Assembly (NCBI RefSeq): GCF_006385875.1
Contig: NZ_VFSU01000010.1
Location: 1 to 64,000 of the forward strand
Length of the DNA stretch: 64,000 nucleotides
Direction of reading: 5' to 3'
DNA from: Sandaracinobacter neustonicus
GTDB taxonomy: Bacteria > Pseudomonadota > Alphaproteobacteria > Sphingomonadales > Sphingomonadaceae
The position numbers were made by a program, and so were the translations under genes. The notes under the pieces are model-generated. The model ran no database searches. It worked only from the letters and a program-made list of their open reading frames with translations, and was not told where the DNA came from. How positions within the stretch are numbered: the first letter of the stretch is position 1; each line of letters opens with the position of its first letter. Below, piece by piece: positions 1 through 8,381 of the stretch.

Positions 1-425
1 GTCTGCCACATCTCGTTCGGCCGGGTAGTCTTGGTGTGGAACTGATCGGCGGCCTTGATCACGACATAGGCCGGACTGGTGATCAGATCATGGGCCTTCA
101 ACAGGCGATAAACCGTGGCTTCCGACACGAAGTAGCGCTTCTCGTCGGTGAAGCGCACTGCCAGTTCGCGAGGGCTCAGGTCAGTCTCTTCCAGCGCCAT
201 TTCGACGATCTGGTCTTGGATGTCGCCGCCGATGCGGTTCCACACCCTGCCTGGAGCCGATGGCCGATCTTCCAGCGCCTCCGGCCCACCTTCAAGGTAG
301 CGGTCATACCAGCGATAGAACGTCCGGCGGGCGATACCGAGCTTGTCCAGCGTGCGTTTGGCGGGCAGGTGCGACTGCTCGACGATCCGGATGATCTCGA
401 GTTTTTCGGATGCGGGATACCTCAT
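1..425 (-). CDS. IS3-family transposase OrfB, partial (DDE integrase)
   Basis: Reading the minus strand from the ATG at 425 gives an open frame to the window edge. The product starts MRYPASEKLEIIRIVEQS and includes a helix-turn-helix region with GIARRTFYRWYDRYLEGG, typical of the OrfB N-terminus (HTH_21). At the window edge the frame reads NEMWQT, the start of the rve/DDE catalytic core. The ATG overlaps the orfA stop as ATGA, suggesting translational coupling. The catalytic residues lie outside the window, so integrity cannot be judged. Confidence 0.85.
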   Translation of the reverse strand, partial: MRYPASEKLEIIRIVEQSHLPAKRTLDKLGIARRTFYRWYDRYLEGGPEALEDRPSAPGRVWNRIGGDIQDQIVEMALEETDLSPRELAVRFTDEKRYFVSEATVYRLLKAHDLITSPAYVVIKAADQFHTKTTRPNEMWQ

Positions 426-808
426 TCGTCGTCGCCCCCATCCGCGATCATGCTTTTTTTCAGCAGACGGTTTTCGAGTGTCAGGTCGGCCACGCATTCC
501 TTCAAGGCGCGGGCCTCGCGGCGCAGGTCCTGCACCTCGCCGGTGGTCGCGGCACGAGCGGTGTCGCCGGCCAGGCGGCGCTTGCCAGCTTCCATGAACT
601 CCTTCGACCAGGTGTAGTACAGGCTCTGCGCGATGCCTTCCTTGCGGCACAGCTCGGCAATGCTGTCCTCGCCGCGTAGCCCATCGAGCACGATGCGGAT
701 CTTGTCCTCCGCCGAGAAATGGCGACGCGTCTGCCGCCGAATGTCCTTCACCACCCGCTCAGCAGGGGCCTTGGTCGGCGATTTTTTCAAGGAGGGTTGG
801 GCCTTCAT
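422..808 (-). CDS. IS3-family transposase OrfA
   Basis: This 128-residue protein has the N-terminal HTH (HFSAEDKIRIVLDGLRGE) and the C-terminal leucine-rich coiled segment (LKECVADLTLENRLLKKS) of IS3/IS911-type OrfA proteins. It recognises transposon ends and pairs with OrfB to make the transposase. The start at 808 is chosen because AAGGA lies six bases upstream; an in-frame ATG at 841 lacks such a site. The stop overlaps the orfB start. Confidence 0.88.
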   Translation of the reverse strand: MKAQPSLKKSPTKAPAERVVKDIRRQTRRHFSAEDKIRIVLDGLRGEDSIAELCRKEGIAQSLYYTWSKEFMEAGKRRLAGDTARAATTGEVQDLRREARALKECVADLTLENRLLKKSMIADGGDDE

Positions 809-900
809 CTTCGTTCCTTCGTCACTACGACGAAGCCCCAACCCTCCTTAAATCACAACCTCAAATCTGTGCCATTGGTGCTGACGGCGGACAGACGACG

Positions 901-1320
901 GACATCATCATCTATCACAACCCCGAGTGCGGAACCTCGCGTAACGCTCTCGGACTGATCCGCAACGCCGCCATTGAGCCGCATGTGGTCGAGTATCTGA
1001 AAACTCCGCCTTCTCGCGCATTGCTGGTTCAGCTTATCGAACGCGCCGGGATTACCACGCGCGAACTACTACGCGAGAAGGGCACGCCTTACGCCGAGTT
1101 GCGCCTTGCCGACACGTCGCTTTCCGACGACGCGCTGGTGGATGCGATGATGGCGCATCCGATCCTCATCAACCGTCCGCTGGTAGTCTCGCCGCTCTGC
1201 GTGAAGCTCTGCCGGCCATCGGAAGCCGTGCTCGATCTGCTCCCGAACCGCCAACAGGGCGCGTTCGCGAAAGAGGACGGCGAGCGGGTAGTCGATGCCA
1301 ATGGCGAACGGGTCGCCTGA
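901..1320 (+). CDS. arsC: arsenate reductase ArsC (glutaredoxin type), start lost or altered
   Basis: ArsC reduces arsenate to arsenite with glutaredoxin. The catalytic motif HNPECGTSRN and the conserved arginines in AELR and NRPL are present, and the frame ends just before acr3. No ATG, GTG or TTG precedes the catalytic cysteine in this frame: where homologues begin M-T-D the sequence reads ACG ACG GAC (895-903). The first in-frame ATG is at 985, after the active site. The nearby IS3 element has therefore displaced the start or the start codon has mutated. The frame is otherwise intact, so expression from an IS-derived or non-standard start remains possible; otherwise it is a pseudogene. Confidence 0.8.
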   Translation, partial: DIIIYHNPECGTSRNALGLIRNAAIEPHVVEYLKTPPSRALLVQLIERAGITTRELLREKGTPYAELRLADTSLSDDALVDAMMAHPILINRPLVVSPLCVKLCRPSEAVLDLLPNRQQGAFAKEDGERVVDANGERVA

Positions 1321-1323
1321 ACC

Positions 1324-2403
1324 ATGTCCAGTGTCGCACCCGCTGCCGGCTCCGTGTCGGCCCGCCCAAGCATGGGGACGTTCGAGCGCTATCTGACTCT
1401 ATGGGTGGCGCTGTGCATCGTCGCTGGCATCGGCCTCGGGCATCTGCTGCCCGGCCTATTCGCCTCAATCGCCTCGGCTGAGGTCGCGCGTGTCAACCTG
1501 ATCGTCGCAGTGCTTATCTGGCTGATGATCGTGCCGATGCTGCTTAAGATCGACTTCGGTGCGCTCGGTTCGGTTCGCCAGCAGTGGAAGGGCGTAGGCG
1601 TCACCCTGTTCATCAACTGGGCGGTCAAGCCGTTCTCGATGGCGGCGCTCGGCGCGCTGTTTATCGGATGGCTGTTCGCACCACTGCTCCCGGCCGGCGA
1701 AGGCCCGTCCTACATCGCAGGCCTGATCCTGCTCGCCGCCGCGCCTTGCACAGCGATGGTGTTCGTGTGGTCCAACCTCTGCGAAGGCGATCCCGCCTAT
1801 ACACTGTCGCAAGTGGCCCTGAACGACGTGCTGATGGTCTTCCTCTTCGCGCCGCTGGTGGCGCTGTTGCTCGGCGTCGCCTCGATCTCGGTCCCGTGGG
1901 ACACGCTGCTCATTTCGGTCGTGCTCTACATCGTCGTGCCGGTGATCGTGGCGCAGTTCGTGCGCCAATCGGTCCTCGGCCGTGGCGGACAACCCACGCT
2001 TGATCGGCTGCTTGCCCGGCTCGGGCCGGTATCGCTAATCGCACTGCTGGCGACGCTGGTGCTGCTGTTCGGATTCCAAGGCGAGCAAATCGTGGCGCAA
2101 CCGCTGGTGATCGCACTTCTGGCGGTGCCGATCCTCATCCAAGTCTATTTCAACGCTGGCCTGGCATATTGGCTCTCGCGTCGGTTTGGAGTCGCCTGGT
2201 GCGTCGCCGCGCCGGCAGCACTGATCGGCGCATCCAATTTCTTCGAGCTGGCGGTCGCGGCGGCCATATCGCTGTTCGCCCTCAAGTCGGGCGCGGCCCT
2301 TGCGACGGTGGTGGGCGTGCTGGTCGAGGTGCCGGTGATGCTCTCGGTAGTGGCGATCGTGAAGCGGTCGCGCGGTTGGTATGAGCGGGGTGCGACTGCG
2401 TGA
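1324..2403 (+). CDS. acr3: ACR3-family arsenite efflux transporter
   Basis: This inner-membrane permease exports arsenite produced by ArsC. The 359-residue product has about ten hydrophobic segments. It contains the ACR3 hallmark cysteine in [14 protein letters not shown] and the conserved [11 protein letters not shown] segment with its glutamate. It begins three bases after the arsC stop, in the usual arsC-acr3-arsH order. No arsR is visible, so control has been lost or lies beyond the insertion sequence. Confidence 0.93.
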   Translation: MSSVAPAAGSVSARPSMGTFERYLTLWVALCIVAGIGLGHLLPGLFASIASAEVARVNLIVAVLIWLMIVPMLLKIDFGALGSVRQQWKGVGVTLFINWAVKPFSMAALGALFIGWLFAPLLPAGEGPSYIAGLILLAAAPCTAMVFVWSNLCEGDPAYTLSQVALNDVLMVFLFAPLVALLLGVASISVPWDTLLISVVLYIVVPVIVAQFVRQSVLGRGGQPTLDRLLARLGPVSLIALLATLVLLFGFQGEQIVAQPLVIALLAVPILIQVYFNAGLAYWLSRRFGVAWCVAAPAALIGASNFFELAVAAAISLFALKSGAALATVVGVLVEVPVMLSVVAIVKRSRGWYERGATA

Positions 2404-2507
2404 AGGGGCTGACCGTTGCCCGCTACAATCCCGACGCGCCGAGCGAACTGTCGGGCGTGCTCGACGCCGCTATGCTGCCGACCACCGATCTAATGAAAGT
2501 CTCCTGA
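2400..2507 (+). CDS. possible 35-codon ORF between acr3 and arsH
   Basis: A GTG at 2400 overlaps the acr3 stop, and the TGA at 2505-2507 overlaps the arsH ATG. The peptide would be [14 protein letters not shown]..., 35 residues, soluble, without a motif I recognise. The double stop/start overlap is what a coupled operon gene would show. It could equally be the remnant of a longer ars gene, or a chance frame. Confidence 0.3.
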   Translation: MKGLTVARYNPDAPSELSGVLDAAMLPTTDLMKVS

Positions 2508-3262
2508 TGCCGCTGCGCCAGCTCCCCGATTCCGACAATCTACCGGCGCTCAATCCCGCCTATGTCCGCCAGCGGCCTGCGCTGGGGCTAGGGCCAGCCG
2601 ATCCCGCGCCGCGCATTCTGCTTCTCTACGGTAGCTTACGCGAGCGGTCGTTCTCTCGATTGGCGGTGGAGGAAGCCGCTCGTCTGTTAGGCCTGTTCGG
2701 CGCGGAAACTCGGATATTCGACCCCGCCACGCTGCCGCTGCCCGATCAGGTCAAGGGTGACGATCATCCCGCCGTGCGGGAACTGCGCGAGCTGTCGATG
2801 TGGTCGGAAGGGCAAGTTTGGTGCTCGCCCGAACGCCACGGCCAGATAACCGGGCTGATGAAAGCGCAGATCGACCACCTCCCACTAGAGATGAAGGGGA
2901 TGCGTCCGACGCAGGGGCGCACGCTCGCCGTCATGCAGGTATCGGGTGGGTCGCAGTCGTTCAACGCGGTCAACACGCTGCGCTTGCTCGGGCGCTGGAT
3001 GCGGATGTTTACGATTCCGAACCAGTCCTCGGTCGCGATGGCCTGGAAAGAGTTCGACGAAGCCGGCCGCATGAAGCCGTCCAGCTACTATGACCGCATC
3101 GTGGACGTGATGGAGGAACTGGTGCGCCTCACAGTGCTGCTCCGCCCTCATACGGTCCAGCTCGTTGATCGCTACTCTGAACGGAAGGCGGCCGGCGCGC
3201 CAGTCGATCAAGAAACAGACCTCTCACCCATCGCAAGCAGGTCTCAGGCGCTTGTCCTTTGA
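2507..3262 (+). CDS. arsH: arsenical resistance flavoprotein ArsH
   Basis: ArsH is an NADPH-dependent FMN protein that oxidises trivalent organoarsenicals. The 251-residue product has the flavodoxin-like start [14 protein letters not shown], which binds the FMN phosphate, and the family segment [18 protein letters not shown]. The open frame extends to 2381, but the ATG at 2507 matches the usual N-terminus ([17 protein letters not shown]) and overlaps the preceding stop as TGATG. It is the last intact gene of the ars cluster. Confidence 0.93.
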   Translation: MPLRQLPDSDNLPALNPAYVRQRPALGLGPADPAPRILLLYGSLRERSFSRLAVEEAARLLGLFGAETRIFDPATLPLPDQVKGDDHPAVRELRELSMWSEGQVWCSPERHGQITGLMKAQIDHLPLEMKGMRPTQGRTLAVMQVSGGSQSFNAVNTLRLLGRWMRMFTIPNQSSVAMAWKEFDEAGRMKPSSYYDRIVDVMEELVRLTVLLRPHTVQLVDRYSERKAAGAPVDQETDLSPIASRSQALVL

Positions 3263-3400
3263 TATTCGCCAGCTTCAATATGCTGTCGCGGCTGCGGATC
3301 ATGGCAGTTTCTACCGCGCGGCGCGCGCTCGACCTCGAAGAATCAACCCTAAGTCGCAACCTTCGGCCAACTCACGGAGAACAAATCCAGCGTCCACGGT
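3252..3400 (+). pseudogene. decayed LysR-regulator 5' fragment
   Basis: From a TTG at 3252 the frame reads [18 protein letters not shown], then SFYRAARA, nearly the N-terminus of the intact LysR at 13114. After about 35 codons a one-base deletion shifts the frame; the neighbouring frame continues ALDLEESTLSRNL, matching ALDVDQSTLSRSI in the intact gene. Similarity then fades near 3375 and no effector domain follows. It is therefore a truncated, frameshifted relic of an ICE-type LysR gene. Confidence 0.8.
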
Positions 3401-3440
3401 GTATTATGGATAATGGCGTGATGATAGCGTCAATTCAAGT

Positions 3441-3458
3441 TTACAGATTTTTCTGTAA
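3441..3458. promoter_or_regulatory. 18-bp palindrome TTACAG-N6-CTGTAA
   Basis: A perfect six-base inverted repeat with an AT-rich six-base centre lies in an AT-rich stretch (about 3400-3520) unlike its GC-rich surroundings. It is 74 bases upstream of the TrbK-like gene at 3532. A TTGACT at 3475-3480 could be a -35 box. Operator function is inferred from symmetry only. Confidence 0.4.
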
Positions 3459-3531
3459 TTCATAAGAGTCTATTTTGACTATATTTAAATAGCGAGATTG
3501 TTATTTCTATTTCTTGTCGGAGGTAGATGGC

Positions 3532-3837
3532 ATGTTACAAGGCAAGACACTCATCGTGCTGGTTGCGTTGGTCATCGGGTTTGCCGGAGGGTTCGTCCTA
3601 AGGCCCATCATCATTCCAGCGCAGCAATCGGTGGCGGACGCCAACGCGGCGCCCATCGCGCCGACATCGACCGATGCACGCGGCACCCAGTATTTCTTGG
3701 TCCACATCGACGAGGCGCGGCAGGTCGTTACCGGATGCCGCAATGGTTCGGTGCGGGGTAGCGAATGCACCACCGCCGAGGAAGCGATTATCAAGGCCGA
3801 TGCCCAGGAACGGCGCAAGCGATTCTTGGGCAACTGA
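3532..3837 (+). CDS. small TrbK-like membrane protein
   Basis: The 101-residue product has one N-terminal membrane segment (LIVLVALVIGFAGGFVL), then a short periplasmic domain with two cysteines and a basic tail ending ERRKRFLGN. The spaced-cysteine plus RRxRFL layout resembles the TrbK-alt protein at 18469, suggesting an entry-exclusion type role; similarity is weak. The start is chosen at 3532 because GGAGG lies eight bases upstream. It stands alone between the LysR relic and cytochrome b561. Confidence 0.5.
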   Translation: MLQGKTLIVLVALVIGFAGGFVLRPIIIPAQQSVADANAAPIAPTSTDARGTQYFLVHIDEARQVVTGCRNGSVRGSECTTAEEAIIKADAQERRKRFLGN

Positions 3838-4026
3838 CGGCTATGCGCCAGAATAGTTTTTCGCGACCGCATCGTCAGAATGCGGTCAGGTTCATCCTGT
3901 AGGCGGCTAAGCTGACAATAACGATACTTCCGATCAGTCCAATGATCGGTGAGCTTGATGGCGCAGGCCGAAACTCGAACTGAATCATCGCCGGACCGGG
4001 ACGATGTCACAAGTGGAGCGTTAAGG

Positions 4027-4575
4027 ATGAGTGGGAGCCTGAAATCCGGACGCTACGGCAGCTTGAGCATCGCGCTGCATTGGCTGATGCTGCTGTTGAT
4101 TGCGGTCGTTTATGCCTGCATCGAACTTCGCGGATATTATCCAAAAGGGAGTGACATCAGGGAAGGCATGAAAGCGTTGCATTTCATGCTGGGCCTGACA
4201 GTCCTGGCCTTGGTCATTATCCGCGTGATCGCCCGCATAGTGGGGACCACGCCTCGAATCACGCCTGAACCAAAGGCATGGCAACGCTTCCTGTCGCGTT
4301 CTGTCCACCTAGCATTGTATCTGTTCATGATTTTCATGCCCGTGGCCGGTTGGCTGGTTCTGAGCGCTTCGGGCAAGCCAATCCCGTTCTTCGGCCTCGT
4401 CTTGCCTCCGCTGATGGGAGAGAACAGCGATGCCGCCCACCAGATCAAGGAACTGCACGAAACGGTGGGGACTATCGGCTATTACCTGATCGGCCTTCAC
4501 GCCCTCGCTGCACTCGTCCATCACTATGTCATGAAGGACGATACATTGCGCAGGATGCTGCCATGGCGCGCCTAG
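4027..4575 (+). CDS. cybB: cytochrome b561 family protein
   Basis: A di-haem b-type cytochrome in the inner membrane that passes electrons from quinol. It has four hydrophobic helices with histidines at the expected haem positions: ALHWLMLLL in helix 1, ALHFMLGL in helix 2, SVHLALYLF in helix 3 and GLHALAALVHHYV in helix 4. The 182-residue length from 4027 matches the family. The frame extends back to 3949, with ATG at 3958 also possible; the start is uncertain. It precedes the VIT transporter by 46 bases and may be co-transcribed. Confidence 0.85.
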   Translation: MSGSLKSGRYGSLSIALHWLMLLLIAVVYACIELRGYYPKGSDIREGMKALHFMLGLTVLALVIIRVIARIVGTTPRITPEPKAWQRFLSRSVHLALYLFMIFMPVAGWLVLSASGKPIPFFGLVLPPLMGENSDAAHQIKELHETVGTIGYYLIGLHALAALVHHYVMKDDTLRRMLPWRA

Positions 4576-4621
4576 AACAGCCGGCCCGCGCCGCCGGGTC
4601 AGATCGCGTGGGGACCAAGCG

Positions 4622-5323
4622 ATGAGCAGACTACGAACTCATCCTGAGCGCCACGCAGTGAGCCGCATCGGCTGGCTGCGCGCTGCCGTCTTGGGCGCCA
4701 ACGACGGGATAGTGTCGACAGGGAGCCTGATCGCCGGTGTCGCTGCTTCCGGCGCGGATAAAGCCGCTATCCTGATCGCAGGCGTTGCGGCGTTGGTTGC
4801 CGGCGCAATGTCGATGGCGGCGGGTGAATATGTTTCGGTCAGTTCGCAGTCGGATACAGAGAAGGCCGATCTTGCGCTGGAAAAGCGCGAACTCACAGAT
4901 CAACCCGATTTCGAGCGCCAGGAACTGGCGAATATCTACGTCGGACGAGGACTCGATGTCGATCTCGCCTTGCAGGTTGCCGATCAACTTATGGCCAAGG
5001 ACGCTTTGGGAGCACATGCTCGCGACGAACTTGGCATCTCGGAAGTCTCGACTGCGCGCCCCCTGCAGGCCGCGCTGACTTCGGCGATCACCTTCAGCGC
5101 CGGAGCGGCGGCGCCCCTGGCCGTCATTGCGCTAGCCCCGCAACAGTTCCTGATCCCGCTAGTGATCGCCACGTCGCTGGTTTGCCTGGCTGTGCTCGGA
5201 TTCCTCGGCGCCCAGGCGGGCGGAGCTGCACCTATCCGCGCCGTGATCCGAGTCACCTTCTGGGGCGCACTGGCGATGGCTCTGACGGCGGGTATCGGAC
5301 GCCTTTTCGGGACATCTCTTTGA
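4622..5323 (+). CDS. VIT/CCC1-family metal transporter
   Basis: Members of this family move Fe2+ or Mn2+ out of the cytoplasm. The 233-residue protein has the family signature GANDGIVSTGSLIAGVAASG in helix 1 and AGAMSMAAGEYVSVSSQSD in helix 2. A charged metal-binding loop follows (about residues 80-140), then three C-terminal helices. The length is normal for bacterial VIT proteins. Its place beside metal-efflux genes supports a metal-detoxification role; the ion cannot be read from sequence. Confidence 0.88.
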   Translation: MSRLRTHPERHAVSRIGWLRAAVLGANDGIVSTGSLIAGVAASGADKAAILIAGVAALVAGAMSMAAGEYVSVSSQSDTEKADLALEKRELTDQPDFERQELANIYVGRGLDVDLALQVADQLMAKDALGAHARDELGISEVSTARPLQAALTSAITFSAGAAAPLAVIALAPQQFLIPLVIATSLVCLAVLGFLGAQAGGAAPIRAVIRVTFWGALAMALTAGIGRLFGTSL

Positions 5324-5351
5324 ATTTTCGCATCGCATCGAGAAATCTCTA

Positions 5352-5450
5352 CCGTCAGGGTGATTTCGGCCATGGGACGTATCGCGACGAGGGCCGATCA
5401 TCTTCTCCCGAAGTGCAGCAGATATCCATGCGATTTCCGTCATTGTGATT
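5352..5450 (+). promoter_or_regulatory. repeated CCGTCA..GTGATT sites upstream of the response regulator
   Basis: CCGTCAGGGTGATT at 5352-5365 and CCGTCATTGTGATT at 5437-5450 agree at 12 of 14 bases. The same CCGTCAG core is repeated upstream of the efflux adaptor at 7208. These are candidate binding sites for the OmpR-type regulator at 5508, implying autoregulation. This is inferred from repetition only. Confidence 0.5.
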
Positions 5451-5483
5451 GGAGAACGCAGGTCGAACACGACCGCGCCGGAA

Positions 5484-5496
5484 CTCTAGACTAGAG
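5484..5496. promoter_or_regulatory. CTCTAG-A-CTAGAG palindrome before the response regulator start
   Basis: This 13-base perfect palindrome lies 12 bases upstream of the ATG at 5508. A second one, GGTCG-AACA-CGACC, lies at 5461-5474. Either could be an operator or affect translation initiation. Confidence 0.35.
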
Positions 5497-5507
5497 AGTC
5501 GCCCCTC

Positions 5508-6182
5508 ATGCGAGTGCTTATCGTCGAGGACAACGACCGACTGGCAAAGCTGATGGCCGAGGGGCTTCAGCGCCGTGGCTTCTCCTGCGACATCGCCGGC
5601 AATCTCACCGATGCGGACAGCGCCATGGATGGAGCGGCCTACGACGCGATCATCCTCGACCTCGGCCTGCCGGACGGTGATGGCGTCGACTGGCTTGGCG
5701 CAAGACGCCGCGCACAACATGTCGCACCGGCGCTCATCGTGACAGCGCGCGGCGCACTGGAGGACAGGGTTGCGGGACTCGATGGTGGCGCGGACGATTA
5801 TGTCGTGAAGCCGATCGAGATCGAGGAACTCGCGGCTCGGGTCCGGGCGCTGCTGCGCCGTCCCGGTCCACGAGCGCAGACCGTGATCGAAATAGGAGCG
5901 CTAAGTTTCGACACGGCGGCCAGAGCGGCGCGCTACGAAGGTAATGAGATCGACTTGTCCCGCCGTGAAGCCGATCTTCTGGAACTACTGATGCGGCGCG
6001 CGGGCACGGTTGTCCGGCGCGGCGCCATCGAGGACGCGCTTTACAGCTTCAACGAGCCAGTCACGCCTAATGCGGTGGAAGCCGCAATGTCGCGATTGCG
6101 ACGGAAACTCGACGAAGCTGGTGCGGGCGGAAAGCTGAATACGATCCGGGGCATAGGCTATATGCTGCGAGAGACAGCATGA
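5508..6182 (+). CDS. OmpR/PhoB-family response regulator
   Basis: This cytoplasmic transcription factor is activated by phosphorylation at Asp51 (IILDLGLPDGDG), with acidic residues at 7-8 and Lys101 (VVKPIE) completing the receiver site. A winged-helix DNA-binding domain follows from about residue 125, ending GKLNTIRGIGYMLRE. The 224-residue length is standard. Its stop overlaps the kinase start as ATGA. The downstream RND genes are the likely targets, supported by the repeats at 7207-7225. Confidence 0.95.
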   Translation: MRVLIVEDNDRLAKLMAEGLQRRGFSCDIAGNLTDADSAMDGAAYDAIILDLGLPDGDGVDWLGARRRAQHVAPALIVTARGALEDRVAGLDGGADDYVVKPIEIEELAARVRALLRRPGPRAQTVIEIGALSFDTAARAARYEGNEIDLSRREADLLELLMRRAGTVVRRGAIEDALYSFNEPVTPNAVEAAMSRLRRKLDEAGAGGKLNTIRGIGYMLRETA

Positions 6183-7198
6183 CACATCGGCGATCCGTTT
6201 CCCGGCGTCTGGCAAGAGGGCTCGGTCTGGTCGGATTGATCGGCTCGATCCTATTGCTCGCTGCCGTCGTCTTCTTCTACCGTCTTTCGTTTGTCGATCT
6301 CAGCGCGAAGCAGGCCACGGATCGCGCGATCCGCGAGATGCTCGAACATGTCGGTCTGCCGGTCCTTGTCCTGATGGTGCCAATGGCGTTTGTCGGTCTC
6401 AGGGTCATCCGACAGGCCTTCATGCCGCTGGAAGAGGCCGCCATGGAGATCGAGGCGGCGCGCGGGCATGAGCGCGGATACCGGATCGACACGTCGCGGA
6501 TGCCTGCCGAAGCCCTGCCGTTCACGGATGCCGTCAACGATCTGCTCGCGCGGCTGGATGACGCTGCCACACGGCAGGAAGCGTTCGCCGCTGATGTCGC
6601 GCACGAACTGCGCACCCCGCTTGCGGTGCTGTCGCTCGAACTCGACCAGTTCGACCATACCGAGGCAAGTCGCCTGAAAGCCGATGTCGCGGCAATGCGA
6701 CGGCTGATCGATCAATTGATGCTGCTCGCCCAGATCGACGCGGCGGCGGCGGCGCAACTGGCACCCGAGGCCGTGCCGTTGACCGATGTAGCGACCGATG
6801 TCGTTAGCCTATTGGCGCCGGGTGTGATCGCGGCCGGCAAGACGATCGCCCTGGAAGCCGGGGCGGAATCGCCGATCGTGCGCGGCCGGCGCGAAGCGAT
6901 AGCGGCGGCGCTCCGCAATCTGGTGGAGAATGCGGTGCGCGCAACGCCTGCCGGTGGCGCCGTGCAGGTGTTCGTCGGCCCTGGGTGTGCCATCCGGGTC
7001 AAGGATCAGGGGCCGGGCCTGTCTTCCGATCGGCTGCATGATCTGATCCGGCGCCACAGCCGCGCCGACCATGCCAGCAAGGACGGCGCGGGCCTCGGGC
7101 TCGCGATCGTCGAGCGAATCATGGCCGCGCATGGCGGCGCGCTGACCACCGATCCGGGCGCACGCGAACTGACATTGCGGTTCCCGGAGAATAGCTGA
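6179..7198 (+). CDS. sensor histidine kinase of the metal-efflux locus
   Basis: This membrane kinase is the partner of the regulator at 5508. It has two membrane segments (about residues 16-36 and 58-78) with a very short periplasmic loop between them. The HisKA domain has the phospho-accepting His142 (DVAHELRTPLAV). The HATPase domain has an N box (LRNLVENAVRATP), G1 (VKDQGPGLS) and G2 (DGAGLGLAIV). The loop of about 20 residues is small for direct metal sensing, so the signal may be sensed in the membrane. Confidence 0.93.
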   Translation: MTHRRSVSRRLARGLGLVGLIGSILLLAAVVFFYRLSFVDLSAKQATDRAIREMLEHVGLPVLVLMVPMAFVGLRVIRQAFMPLEEAAMEIEAARGHERGYRIDTSRMPAEALPFTDAVNDLLARLDDAATRQEAFAADVAHELRTPLAVLSLELDQFDHTEASRLKADVAAMRRLIDQLMLLAQIDAAAAAQLAPEAVPLTDVATDVVSLLAPGVIAAGKTIALEAGAESPIVRGRREAIAAALRNLVENAVRATPAGGAVQVFVGPGCAIRVKDQGPGLSSDRLHDLIRRHSRADHASKDGAGLGLAIVERIMAAHGGALTTDPGARELTLRFPENS

Positions 7199-7206
7199 AT
7201 CTCCTC

Positions 7207-7225
7207 GCCGTCAGGGAGCCGTCAG
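7207..7225 (+). promoter_or_regulatory. direct repeat GCCGTCAG spaced 11 bp upstream of the RND adaptor
   Basis: GCCGTCAG occurs at 7207-7214 and again at 7218-7225, exactly 11 bases apart. That is one DNA turn, the arrangement bound by OmpR/PhoB-type dimers. The site lies between the kinase stop (7198) and the adaptor ATG (7248), where control of the efflux genes would be placed. The core is shared with the sites at 5352 and 5437. Confidence 0.55.
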
Positions 7226-7247
7226 TTTGTCCCTCTAGGCGAAGGGC

Positions 7248-8375
7248 ATGAACAGCCGAGCCTATCTTTCCATTGGCGCCATAGTAGCGGTCGGCATCGT
7301 ATCCGGCCTGTGGTGGATCGCTGCTGACTCGAACGCGCCGGCACCCCCTGCGGCGCGGCCGGGGACGGTTCAGGCAAATGCTGGAGCCGTCCCCGGTGAT
7401 CTCAGGGTGGACGGCAAGCAGGCGGCACAGCTTGGTATCCGGCTGGCTCCTGCGGTCGCCGTTGAAGACGCCCCGCTGGCGACGGTGCCGGCGGTGATCC
7501 AGCCTCCGGCGAATGCGCGCGTGGCGGTGGCAGCGACCTTCCCCGGCGTGGTGATGCGCACGCTGGTCGTCGAGGGCGACACGGTGCGGCAGGGACAGCC
7601 GCTGGCGGTCATTTCCAGCCGCGAGGTGCTGATGATGGGCGCGGACCTGACGCGGGCAAATGCGCGCCTCGGAGTTGCTCGGTCGAATGCCGCCCGCCTG
7701 TCACAACTCAGCCGCGAGGGCATCATTGCCGGCGCTCGCGCCGACGAGGCCAGTGCGATGGCTGTGGAAACCAGCGCCGACGTTTCCGAGAAAGCGCGCA
7801 TCCTGCGGATGGTCAACGGTCATGGCGCAAGCGGCAGCTATACGCTGACGGCGCCGATTGCAGGCCGCGTCACGACCGCCAGCATCCAGGCGGGAGGTTC
7901 GGTGGACGGGACGACCGCGCCTTATGTGATCGACGCGGCGAACCGTTACGAAGTGCTCGGCCAGTTGCCCGAGCGGCTGGTGGGGCTGGTCCACCCTGGC
8001 ATGACCGTGCGGATCGATCCAGACATCAGGGGCCGCGTGACGGCGGTCGGATCGACCATCGATCCGGCAACCCGGTCAGCCAGCGTGAAGGCCGAGATCG
8101 CCGCCGGTCCAGGTATCGTGGCCGGGCGGGCAACCAGCCTGTCGATCGCCGGCCCAGCGCCTGCGGGTGCGGTTGGTGTGCCGGCTGCCGCAGTCGCCAC
8201 GGTGAACAACAGGACTGTCGTCTTCGTCGCCACCACCGGCGGCTTTGCCATGCGCGACGTAGAGATCAGCGGGACGGGCGGCGGCCAGGCCGTATTGCTG
8301 TCCGGCGTGAAGCCCGGCGAACAGGTCGTCATCGCTGGCACGAGCGCGCTCAAAGCGCTCGCCCTGTCGCGGTAA
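7248..8375 (+). CDS. RND efflux periplasmic adaptor subunit (CzcB/CusB type)
   Basis: This membrane-fusion protein bridges the RND pump and the outer-membrane channel. It has one N-terminal hydrophobic anchor (about residues 5-27). A barrel-sandwich half-motif (FPGVVMRTLVVEGDTVRQGQPLAVI) and an alpha-hairpin (about residues 125-190) follow. The second half-motif reads TLTAPIAGRVTTASIQAGG. At 375 residues it lacks the long metal-binding N-terminal extension of CzcB proteins. It lies seven bases before the pump gene. Confidence 0.9.
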   Translation: MNSRAYLSIGAIVAVGIVSGLWWIAADSNAPAPPAARPGTVQANAGAVPGDLRVDGKQAAQLGIRLAPAVAVEDAPLATVPAVIQPPANARVAVAATFPGVVMRTLVVEGDTVRQGQPLAVISSREVLMMGADLTRANARLGVARSNAARLSQLSREGIIAGARADEASAMAVETSADVSEKARILRMVNGHGASGSYTLTAPIAGRVTTASIQAGGSVDGTTAPYVIDAANRYEVLGQLPERLVGLVHPGMTVRIDPDIRGRVTAVGSTIDPATRSASVKAEIAAGPGIVAGRATSLSIAGPAPAGAVGVPAAAVATVNNRTVVFVATTGGFAMRDVEISGTGGGQAVLLSGVKPGEQVVIAGTSALKALALSR

Positions 8376-8381
8376 TCGGCC

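Larger units (their letters stand above)
1..870 (-). mobile_element. IS3-family insertion sequence, 5' (right) part
   Basis: The overlapping orfA and orfB on the minus strand have the layout of an IS3-family element. orfB continues past the window edge, so only one end is present. The exact terminal inverted repeat could not be found because the other end is missing; the edge lies somewhere between the orfA start (808) and the first arsC codons (about 895). It sits directly upstream of arsC, where a promoter or arsR would be expected. Confidence 0.75.
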
